Source: Sphaerolaimus hirsutus
Taxonomy: Eukaryota; Nematoda; Chromadorea; Monhysterida; Sphaerolaimidae
Direction: 5' to 3'
NCBI GenBank assembly: GCA_964036195.1
Contig: OZ038457.1
Coordinates: forward strand, 26,794,787-26,858,786
DNA length: 64,000 bases
Shown here: positions 1-10,100 of the stretch, one piece after another
How the letters are laid out: the number at the start of each line of letters is the position of its first letter
Numbering within the stretch: the first letter of the stretch is position 1
Position numbers and translations under genes: made by a program
Notes under the pieces: model-generated
Databases searched by the model: none
What the model was told of the DNA's origin: nothing
The model's input: only the letters and a program-made list of their open reading frames with translations

Positions 1-454
1 CAGTGCTTTATTCACACCTGCGCTTTTTGAGGTGCTTTGTTCACAACCGCGCCACTTAATTGTCGCCTTTTGTCGTAATTAAGTGCCTTCTTTAAATTGC
101 CTGATTTCTCCGGTAATTAGAGCTTCTTTTACGTCTCATTTAAGTAATTAATTTAGTTGTAAATTAATTCCTTTATTTACGTATATTTTATATTTTATTT
201 ACATTTATTTCTTTGTATTTAATTGTCTAAATAAAAACGTTCGTCAAAACCTTTTGTAAACAATCTAAATTTGCTTCACACTAACTCACGTCAATTCACT
301 TCAACTCAACTAATCACATTTGATAAAATAACGGAACGTCAACTAAGAGACGACGCTTCACGTCAACTTTCATACGTTCACATTTGTCCTCTTCCTCGGT
401 TAGGAATAGGAGCTCGTTCACAAGTCACTTCAACAAGTTCCGTAATATTTTACA
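1..454 (+). repeat. 5' LTR, visible part
   Basis: It ends in TTACA directly before the primer-binding site. Bases about 185-454 match 11757-12027 almost perfectly. Bases 1-184 match the corresponding 3' LTR region only weakly, and the 5' copy carries about 115 bp (roughly 55-184) not present in the 3' copy. A degenerate 30-bp direct repeat starting GTGCTTT is visible at 3-60. The true 5' boundary is probably left of the window. Confidence 0.8.
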
Positions 455-470
455 TGGCGCAGCGAGCAGG
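455..470 (+). promoter_or_regulatory. primer-binding site for minus-strand DNA synthesis
   Basis: TGGCGCAGCGAGCAGG begins immediately after the LTR's terminal CA and starts with TGG, the complement of a tRNA CCA tail. The matching tRNA was not identified. Confidence 0.65.
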
Positions 471-696
471 GTGACTAATTTACTAATTGGTCACTCTAAT
501 TAAGTCGTCTCGCGCGAAATTTCATTGGAAATTGTGTTTCACAGCCTGAGTCACACACACGAGGTTACGGTAATACGGTTTTGGACGCAAAATCGTTAGT
601 AACGCGTGCGTAATTACTTACGATTTTACAAGTACAAGTCACAAGTAACGAAATATTTATTTTTATTATTTTATTTCATTCACAGCTAGCTATCAC

Positions 697-1313
697 TAGG
701 GTGTCAAAAAAATTTTTTGACGGAAAACGGAAACGGAAACGGAAAAAAAATTTCAGCGGCCGGAAAACGGAACGGAAAACGGAAAAAAATTTGCACTTGG
801 CGGAAAACGGAAACGGAAACGGAAAAAAATTTTCAGTGGCCGAAAAACGGAAAAAGGGGCCGGAAAAACGGAAACGGAAAAATGGAATTTGCATGGAAAT
901 GGAAAAATTTGCTGAAATTTTGCCAAAAAACACGATAAAATTTGCTGAAATTTTGCTGGAAACAGTATTTTTTTACATAATTGACAATCTGCACGACTGT
1001 TTACCAGTTTGGCTGGACCAGAAAACAGAAAGTTGAGCCAGAAAAGGGTAAAATAAGGCGGAAAGCAGAAAATTGAGGCGGAAAACGGAAAAAAAGCGGA
1101 AAAACTGGAAATTGAGCCGGAAAACGGAAAAAAGGCGGAAAAACTGAAAATTTAACCGGAAAACGGAAAATGAGCCGGAAAAACGGAAACGGAAAAAAGG
1201 TGGCCGGAAAACGGAAAAAAAATTTCAGCGGCCGGAAAACGGAACGGAAAACGGAAAAAATTTGCCTGCGGAAAACGGAAACGGAAAACGGAAAACGGAA
1301 ATTTGACACCCTA
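697..1313. mobile_element. hAT-type MITE, TAGGGTGTCAAA family, copy 1
   Basis: The ends TAGGGTGTC and GACACCCTA are perfect inverted repeats, and the element is flanked by an exact 8-bp duplication GCTATCAC (689-696 and 1314-1321). An 8-bp duplication plus a YARNG-like tip is the hAT pattern. The interior is a degenerate tandem array of ggaaaacgg/ggaaacgg with spacers such as tttcagcggcc. There is no transposase. It sits in the retrotransposon leader between the PBS and Gag. Open frames across it are artefacts of the purine-rich repeat. A second, larger copy is at 43502-45056. Confidence 0.92.
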
Positions 1314-1356
1314 GCTATCACTTTGCTAATAAGCAATAAATCAGTCGAACTTCGCT

Positions 1357-2040
1357 ATGGCCGATGAACGCCTATGCGCTTTGCGAGGTGCAACCGCCGC
1401 CTCAGCTATGCCTCCAAGCAACGTAGATGAGTTCGACACAACTCATCCGTTGACTCAGCATAGCCGGGCGTTGACAGGAGTACGCACCGGCGTGTTACGA
1501 TTCACAACTAAACCGATTCCTAAAATCGTCAAAGACGAGTCACAACCCGCCGCTGTAAACTTGCAAGCGGCGGAGGAAGTGTTAGAATCACTTCAGGCAT
1601 ACGTTTACCAAGCCGAGCTGAAACGCTCGGACCTGTCCACAGCTATGGACAGATTCACATCTATTGTCCAAGATTACATCACAAGCTTGGACAGAGACCA
1701 AGACGGTGCAGCCGAAGAAGCGAAGAGCGCCAACGCAAAATTGGAGCGCGCGCTCTATTCGGGCTCGAACAACGCGACGATGCTCATGGATGAGCTGGAA
1801 TCGAAAATGGCGTCCGCCCAAGCGCACATCAAATCCGCGGAAAGGTTGATACTTTCCTTGAAAGGTCAGTCCACTGTTGATTTAACTACTCAACCCCCTT
1901 CACAACGCCCCTTCAATGTTAACATGGGAAGTAGTTCTCAACCTTCACAACCGGAAACTTTGCTAAAGTTACCTAAAATCGAGCTTGCTAAATATAACGG
2001 CGATCCGTTAGAATGGGCAGCTTGGTGGGAAATTTTTTGA
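1357..2040 (+). CDS. BEL/Pao Gag, N-terminal part, ending at an in-frame TGA
   Basis: This 227-codon frame begins at the first ATG after the inserted MITE. Residues about 65-170 are helical and charged. It ends in the stretch LPKIELAKYNGDPLEWAAWW, which is the family's conserved Gag start-of-domain motif. The frame stops at TGA 2038-2040, but the same frame continues open to 4111 and carries on with the expected Gag sequence, so this is the first part of one protein, not a separate gene. The TGA may be a recent lesion, a polymorphism or a readthrough site. Confidence 0.85.
   Translation: MADERLCALRGATAASAMPPSNVDEFDTTHPLTQHSRALTGVRTGVLRFTTKPIPKIVKDESQPAAVNLQAAEEVLESLQAYVYQAELKRSDLSTAMDRFTSIVQDYITSLDRDQDGAAEEAKSANAKLERALYSGSNNATMLMDELESKMASAQAHIKSAERLILSLKGQSTVDLTTQPPSQRPFNVNMGSSSQPSQPETLLKLPKIELAKYNGDPLEWAAWWEIF
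2038..2040 (+). other. in-frame TGA inside Gag
   Basis: TGA follows a run of six T (attttttga) at a place where BEL/Pao Gag proteins normally have an acidic residue after EIF. The following codons (AQIHDR) continue in the same frame. Slippage or a point lesion could explain it. Confidence 0.9.
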
Positions 2041-4113
2041 GCTCAAATTCACGACCGAGCTACTCTGTCAAATGGTATGAAATATACATACCTCAAGCTC
2101 AGCCTTATCGGTCCAGCAGCAGAACTGCTGGCCGGATTAAAAGGTGATGGTCGAGATTACATCACAGCGGTCACCATGTTAAAATCAAACTTTGGTGAAA
2201 CGCATCGGGTACAAGCAGCCCTTTGGGATAAATTGTATTCACTCGAAAAGCCTTCGTCAAGAGGAGACTCCCTCACAAATTTCACACGAACCCTTTTGTC
2301 AACTCTCAATCAACTAAAAGAAAGGGGTGAAAGTGTTGATTCTGGTGCAGTTTTAAGAATAATTCGTGGTTATCTCCCCGATAATATTGTTCTTGCCGTC
2401 ACAGAAGAACACCGGAATTCAATGCGCACTGCTGCAACCGACGACACAGAACTCACAGTCGTCAGGTTTGTTGATGCATTAACTACCATTGCTCGTGCTC
2501 GGTTAGATGCGATGAAAACTGAACAACAAAGTTCACAATCTTCAAATGTTGTTCAGAAATCACAAAGTTCATCGTCAAAAAAGCCACAAAATGGAGGTTG
2601 TTGGCAACAGCAAAAGAAAAAGGGAAATAAATCACAAAATACCTTTTCAAAACAAAAACCTATTCACAACACGGTTGCTTTTGCTGGTACCAATGCTAAC
2701 GTTGGTAAACCACCAGGAAAAAATAAAAATTCCACTCAATCTCCCAGAACTCCCGCGAGCGGAGCAACTAGTCAAAAGCAGTTTTCACAACCTGCTGCTG
2801 ATTATCGCAAGCCGAAATTCGAGTGCTTGTTCTGTGGCATCAAAGAGCACTACACCACCGATTGCCCTCAATACGTCACACCGAAAGAGCGCATCGAATG
2901 GTTGCAAGCTTTGGGCGAAGTGTGCACACGATGCACACGCAGAGGCCATCAACCAGCACAGTGCACTCAAAGACTGAGTTGCTACTATTGTCGCCAGATA
3001 GGTCAACATCACGGGGCGTTCTGTCCTACCCGACAGGCACCCGCGAGGCGTCAGGTAAACAATTCACAAAATAAAGCCTTTGTCACAGCAACGAGCGCTA
3101 ATTTTGTCAACGCTCAGGTAATCACAACGGGCGCGGCTTCGTCACATGCACCGCCATCGTATCCGCCTTCACACACGGAACCGATGAGCGTGTGTGTCAT
3201 CCCTCCGGACGACAACGATTTTCGGTGGAGACAGCAGACGCTGTATCAGATGGATATGGACGGCCCGCTGGACATGGGCGAATGGCCGAAGCCCGAGAAC
3301 AAGCTCCAGGCGAGAGCTCAGGAGAAAGCCCGCAAGTATCACAGCGAAAACGAGCTGTGGACGACGCTCCGTGCCAACCTCATCAAGGACGGCACGGACA
3401 TGGAGACCGTTGAAGCTAAAATCCGCGGCTTCCAGCAGAAACGGTACGAGGTGTACCCACACCTCAACCCGAACCAAATGTCCTCGTCGGTGCCACTTCA
3501 ACCCAGTCACAGGCCCACGGTGGAGGTGCTGAGCGCACAAGCGGGTTACAGTAACCCCAACACCGCTACAAGGCAGCAGGCCGAACAAGAATGTGAGTTC
3601 GATTTTGCGCCTATTGTTCGTTTGCAAGTGGCCCAGGCTTCATTAATTAATAAAGACGCTGAACTAAATCGAGTCACAGACCCTTTGTTAATATTCTTTG
3701 ACACCGGATGCGAATATTCATACATTAAAGCATCCGTGGCAAATGAGTATAACTTTGAAAACAAAGGAGATGTTGTTCTTCAAATGAACGTGTTTGCGAC
3801 AAAAACGCCTGTCACAGTCAATACGTTTTTGATCGAGGCCGTCATGCCTATTTACAAACACGTCGACAATAAGGGCAATATGTTACAAATTCCACTCACC
3901 TTACGTGCAGTCGATAATTTGGCAACATATGCATGCCCACCTCCTTTGTCACAAGATGACAAAACAGTCATTTATATTGTGTACGGTGAACATGCACAAG
4001 AACAATTCGCGGAACCGCTTGAATTGACAGAAATGACTGATGAGTTTTGTCATAAACTATGTCAACCAGATGTAGTCATTGGTCAAGACTATTATTGGAA
4101 GTTCGATATTTGA
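2041..4113 (+). CDS. BEL/Pao Gag (rest), nucleocapsid and protease
   Basis: This continues the preceding Gag frame; the next ATG is at 2077. Three zinc knuckles of CX2CX4HX4C or near-CX2C form lie at about 2821-3027 (CLFCGIKEHYTTDC, CTRCTRRGHQPAQC and a longer third). The retroviral-type aspartic protease signature FFDTGCEYSYI has its Asp codon at 3700-3702 (residue 542 counting from the ATG at 2077). The frame closes at TGA 4111-4113, just after the IGQDYYW motif; downstream sequence stays in the same frame and continues the family's typical protease-RT linker. The stretch 3180-3540 is GC-rich and poor in TCACA, unlike its surroundings. Confidence 0.88.
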   Translation, partial: AQIHDRATLSNGMKYTYLKLSLIGPAAELLAGLKGDGRDYITAVTMLKSNFGETHRVQAALWDKLYSLEKPSSRGDSLTNFTRTLLSTLNQLKERGESVDSGAVLRIIRGYLPDNIVLAVTEEHRNSMRTAATDDTELTVVRFVDALTTIARARLDAMKTEQQSSQSSNVVQKSQSSSSKKPQNGGCWQQQKKKGNKSQNTFSKQKPIHNTVAFAGTNANVGKPPGKNKNSTQSPRTPASGATSQKQFSQPAADYRKPKFECLFCGIKEHYTTDCPQYVTPKERIEWLQALGEVCTRCTRRGHQPAQCTQRLSCYYCRQIGQHHGAFCPTRQAPARRQVNNSQNKAFVTATSANFVNAQVITTGAASSHAPPSYPPSHTEPMSVCVIPPDDNDFRWRQQTLYQMDMDGPLDMGEWPKPENKLQARAQEKARKYHSENELWTTLRANLIKDGTDMETVEAKIRGFQQKRYEVYPHLNPNQMSSSVPLQPSHRPTVEVLSAQAGYSNPNTATRQQAEQECEFDFAPIVRLQVAQASLINKDAELNRVTDPLLIFFDTGCEYSYIKASVANEYNFENKGDVVLQMNVFATKTPVTVNTFLIEAVMPIYKHVDNKGNMLQIPLTLRAVDNLATYACPPPLSQDDKTVIYIVYGEHAQEQFAEPLELTEMTDEFCHKLCQPDVVIGQDYYWKFDI
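4111..4113 (+). other. in-frame TGA at the protease/RT linker
   Basis: TGA followed by C (tga cca) ends the Gag-protease frame. The next 2,300 codons are open in the same frame with only this stop between them, a layout like stop-codon-readthrough retroviruses. UGA followed by C is a comparatively leaky context, but no downstream pseudoknot could be evaluated by eye. Confidence 0.9.
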
Positions 4114-7100
4114 CCAACAGAAATCGAACTCCCATCTGGATTGATAATAGTTGAGTCAATACTTGGATTGATGCTTGGCGGAAATGCGTCATCACAGTCA
4201 TTTGTCACAACACCTGACATTTCGCCACATCAATTCATGGTTTCATACAGTTCACATGCATCATCAGCTGTTGCTGTTGGCCAAGAGACATTATTTCAAT
4301 TTCACAGTCTCGAGTCAATAGGCATCACAGATGATCCATTATCACATGATGACGACATAGCTGAACAGTTAATTCTGGAATCAATTACTCTTGATCCAGA
4401 AACTGGGCGCTATAGCGTGGATTGGCCATTCAAATCAACAATTCACGAATTGCCAACCAACAATGCAGAAGCATTTCGCCGCTTTCTGTCACTGTTGAAA
4501 CGGTTTCGAAAAGATCCCGATTTATTCGCCACATACGCTAAAGTCATCTCTGATCAACTTCACAAGGGTGTCATAGAACCCGTCTATGGTTCACAAGATG
4601 GTTTGCAAGAACACATCTTACCTCACCAACCTGTCATCACACCTGGCAGATCGACAACATGTCGAATAGTGTATGATGGTTCTGCAGGCAAGCCAAGTCT
4701 CAACAATTGCTTATTTCGAGGCCCAGTTCTCACACCACTGGCGCTCGGATTAATGCTTCGTTTCAGAGCCGGAAAAGTGGTGTTATTAGCAGATATTGAG
4801 AAAGCATTTTTGCAAATTGCCCTTCACCCAAAATCACGCGCTTTCACAAAATTTTATTGGCTGCATGATGACACCATTCCGACTCACGAAGACAATATTC
4901 AAATGATGCAATTCACAAGGGTGCTATTTGGTCTCACATGCAGTCCAACCATTTTGTCGACTGTTATTAAATATCACCTGGAAGCAGAACTAGCTCACAT
5001 GCATCCCGCTGATTCACACGAACGAGCGAAATTGGAGCTGTTGCTCAACAGCATTTACGTTGATAATTTAGTTATCAGCGTAGATGATGAAAAATATGCA
5101 ATACAGCTCTATCGCTTAATTAAAGCTGTTTTTGCAAGAGCAAATTTCAACATGCGTGAATGGATGACAAATTCGCGTATTGTTTCTGAGAAAATCAAAC
5201 CTGATGACCTCAACCCAAAACAATCACAATATATCAAAGTTATGGGTCTTGTTTACGATCACATCGAAGACACCATTGCGGTGCCAGCTCCCAAGAAAGA
5301 TTTCACGCTCATTGTCACAGCAACACGCCGCAATCTGAACAAATTGCTGGCTTCAACATATGATCCTATTGGCATCACAGCACCCACATTATTTCGGTTG
5401 AAATTTCGCGTATCACAAATAATTCAAAGGTGCAATATCACAACCTGGGATGAACTCATTGAAGACCCAGAAGCGGATGACTTACTGGACGATTTGAAAC
5501 GACATCTCTCGTCCATAAGTCAAATCAAATTTCCGCGCTCATTTCACTCTTTTGGCATTGATGTCAAAGACAAAACACGCCCATTAGAGTTACATGTGTT
5601 TTGTGATGCCTCTAAAGACGGTTACGCCGTTTGCGCTTATTTGCGTCAACAAGCGATTTCACCTGATGAATACGGCTATGAGGATGACCGATATTTTAGT
5701 GGTTTTCTCACAGCTCGCACAAAACTAGCCCCACTTCCGTCAAAACAAGGTCAACCCCTCACAATCACAAGCTTGGAATTGCTCTGTGTGACAATTGGTG
5801 CACAGCTCATCGATTATTTACATCATGAACTCGTTGAGCTGGGTGGATGGAAAATTCACAGTAACTTCCTATGGACCGATAGTACAGTTGTCATCGGCTG
5901 GCTATATACTTCAAAGCCGCTGGCTACTTTTGTCAACAATCAGGTCACAAAAATCCATTCATTTATGTCAAAGCACTGCATTCAAATTTGCAAAGTTGCT
6001 ACAAAAGACAATCCAGCCGACATTGCGTCGCGGGGATGTACTTTTGATCAACTAATGATCGAAACAATGTGGTTCACAGGACCGTCATTTTTCGCTGAAC
6101 CTTTCACATCAGCCATGGTTGACATTTCGCAATATCAAGCGCAACCTGTCACCGAAGAGCTTGCAAAAGGCGACACTCACATCAGTCGACCTTTATATGC
6201 TGGTGCAGTAACTTCACAGCCTGCTTCACAGCCAGCTAATGCTCTTGCACAACAAGTGCCTGTCAATTTGGACCCCAATTTGTCACTAAATGTCACTCCT
6301 CAAAATCCGTTTGTCGAAAGTCGACAACGTCACATCCCTTCAAATCCGTTCGAAATCGACATTCGACGATTTTCAACATCGTCAAAATTTTTGCGTACTG
6401 TTGTTTATTTGCTTCGTGTCAAAACATATTGGCTAAATCGCTCTATGCATAAAGCGGCAAAGCGCGAAAGCGAATATTTGTCAAAACCTATCACACATGC
6501 CGATCTGAACGAAGCATTTAGACATGTATTGCGCATTGCACAAGCTGAGGAGTGCGCCAGTTGTATTTCACAAGCGCAACTGGGCAAGCACCACATGCTC
6601 AAATGGGACGCATGGAACAATCTATTATATTGTGTCACGCGTGTGTCTCACAAAGAACACCGAAACCCTTTGTTGTTTTACTACCTACCAAAAACCGGGT
6701 GGTTAACAATGCTTGTGGTTACTCATTTTCATGAGCTTGCTGGTCACAGTGGCATGCTTCACACTTTAGCAGATTTACGCGAACACTGCTGGTTGTCAAG
6801 TGCCAAGCAGGTAGTTGCAAAAATTTTGCGCAAATGCGTCACATGCCGCAAAGTGGAAGGAGGTCCATTCACATTACCTGATTTTCACACGCTACCTGTC
6901 ACTCGAACTCAATCACAAATCAAGCCATTTCAACACATTGGCATTGATTATATGGGACCGTTAGTTTATTCACAGAACGGTACCCGTCACAGTCAACACA
7001 TTTTGTTGCTCACATGCTTCAGTACACGCGCCATTCATTTAGAGTCAACTAATAGTGTCTCAACAGCCGACACAATTATGGCTCTAAATCGCTTTATATC

Positions 7101-10100
7101 GCGTCGCGGCATGCCGGACACAATTTGGTCCGACAATGCCCCCGCGTTCAAAAATTGTGTCAAATTACTGCCGGACGTAAAATGGCATTTTATCACAGCC
7201 AATAGTCCTTGGCAAGGCGGCGTGTACGAACGCATGGTCGGCTTAGTCAAACGCTTGCTTAAAAAAGCATGCGGCCGACGTTGTCTCACATGGCAAGAGT
7301 TTCTCACAGTCATGCTTGACGTCGAATTTTCCGTCAACACGCGACCATTGTCATATTTGTCAAATACAGACATTGGTGCAGCGATACTGCGCCCAATACA
7401 TTTTCTTTGGGGCACCCCACCACCATGCTACATGGATGAAAAACGTGAGTTGGAACTCGATTCCACCACGATTAAACCCATGCGAAAAATTCCAAAAGAG
7501 GAATGGGATGGGCCAACTGATGGATCTTTCAATCAGTCACCTTCACAAATTGAAAAATCCTACACAATCACACCCCCACGTGTCAATGACGTCAATTGTA
7601 TTGACGAAATGGCACTCAAATCTGTACCTGAAAAGGACAGAGATGACATCACACTACTTTGGGACCAAATTCGTCACAACCGTGAAGTGCTCTGGTATGA
7701 GTGGTCACGTCAATATATCGACCTACTCAAAGATCGAGCTAAAAATCAACGCTTGAAAAAGGGCACTATCAACGAAGCTCCCAAACGTGGCCAAGTGGTG
7801 TTAATCACTGATGATAAACAACCACGCGGCATGTGGCAAATGGGCTGCGTTCACGAGATACACGTGTCAAGCGATGGCAAAATACGTGCAGTCACAGTAT
7901 TGTCAAGCAACGGCCGTCGCACACGTAGATCTCCATCTAACCTTGTGCCTCTTGAAATCGACACAGAGGACGGTGTTGAATATAAAATCGACACTGAGGT
8001 AAAAGATGATGATAAATCACAACCTCCACCTGATAAAGGTGATGATTCACAAACAGATCAATCACATCAACAATCACAATCTTCACAACAAGATGCAAGA
8101 CGCGCAAACCCACGTCGAACATGTCGCTACACTGGCACATATTCGTTCTGGGGAAACGTGTCGCATTTAATGGCACTCACGTTGCTAATACAATCAAAAT
8201 TAGCTAACGCGCTAACATGGACAGATCAATATCACAAAACTTTCAATCTGTGCCATAAAACACGCACTGGTCACGCGATTCAACTTCCGGAAAAGGTAAC
8301 ATGTCACTTTCCTCAAGTTACCGCCATAGAGGATATTGTGATATCCATATGGACGTTGCGTGTTCAACCGCAAACAACACCAATTTATAGATGCTTTCAA
8401 CAAGAGCATACTATAGTCACATATATGAGTCTGGTGGGCGGAAAATCTATGTTGCCACCAGAAATCATAAAAAATCACAGAGTCACAACCTACGATTGCA
8501 TGATCGCCTGCCAAAATAAAACTTGGCAAGGCGAACCCTTAATAAAAATCGGTCATGCACTGTGGAGCACCAATAAATCACTTCACATCGATTATTGTTA
8601 CTTTTGTCACAATATGAGTAACACCGTGATGAATTTTCACATAGAAGAAGGTGTGGTTGCAAGTCTTGACGGAAAGAAAATTGTTTCCGAAATTCAAGAT
8701 TTGTCACATTGCAACCCACAAGCCGGCTATTGTTACGACAGCGACAATGGCGTCTCTTTATGGAATGCTACTGCTTTCAATAAACAGTGTGCATTCCAAG
8801 AGATTGGTCAATTTGATGCGCAATATTCACAAAATCATTACGTAGTGGAAAAATTGCAAGCTGCATTTTCAGTCACATGGAGATCACAACAATTTCCAAA
8901 TAATGCAGAATGTGTACCAAAAGACGCAAAATATATTGACCAGGGCTCGGCATTCATTCAATTTCTTCGATATCAACTTAAGAAATTGAAAAAACCTGAA
9001 ACCGAAAAAGCTCCTCTTCATTTCAAACTCGCACCAAATCTTGATGTGGGCGTATTTCACTTGCTCACAGCCCGTCAACAATATGAAGTTGACAAAATCG
9101 CACATCTGGAACAAAAACAATTTGGATCCATCTGGCAACAATTATGTCACATCCGTCAAACCCAGCTGGATATAATTCATGCAATCGTCACATTCAATCC
9201 CACGCTTGGCTTGCGAGCATTGCTAGGACGTCAAAATCTCTATGCTGAATGGCATGGAGATATATTGATGTTCTGGGATTGTAAACCTGTCACAGCAGAA
9301 ATTATTTATTTTCAACATGAATATAACAATACTTGTTATAAATTTCTGCCGGTCAAAGTCACAGACCACCCACATATAATGTTCGTTGCTCCTGGTACCA
9401 ATGATCTAATCACACATTCACCAATAGATCATTGTCTCATGAAAGATCACAAATATTATCAATTAAATGATAATTCATGGGCCAACGAAAACGGACCAAC
9501 GAATTTGCACGTCACAAAACTCCCAATCAAATTAATTTGGGCTGGCTCGTGGAAACCATTCACACTAAATGTTTCCGGGTCACCAGGTGTAAGCATGACT
9601 GACATTGCATTCAGTATCATGGCTGCACATCATCACTTTCAAAATTTGCAACGACACGAACAACAAGTCACACGTTCAGTCGATTATATTGCAACAAAAT
9701 CCAACGATCCTAAAGCCGTGCAGGCATATATTGCTGGCATCGGCCAAGGAGTTGGTGCATATTTTGAAGGTGTGGGAAAAGAATTGGGTCACATCATTCA
9801 CGGTAGTGTCACTGGTGGTGCGTCTGCATTAGACACGTTACTTACTGGGCCACTTCAAACAGCTGTGAACATCATACTCATTATTATCACAATTGCTTGT
9901 ATTGGGTATATTGGTTATGTTTACATGCAGTGGCGGCTCGTAACCGGCAGGGGTATGCTGCCAGACATCAAGGGCTTTTTCCGAAGAAAGGGCAGAAGGG
10001 ACAGAAGCCCAAACAACAAGTCCGTTCAGCAAGGAAAAATCGGTAAGCAACGGCGACGTAACCGCCAGAAGAAACCGAAAAGCGGCTTCAACAAACCCGC

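Noticed and set aside
676-1336. Open frames of 65-111 codons on both strands rich in Lys/Arg or Phe/Pro
   Set aside because: They are translations of the ggaaaacgg tandem repeat inside the MITE at 697-1313.
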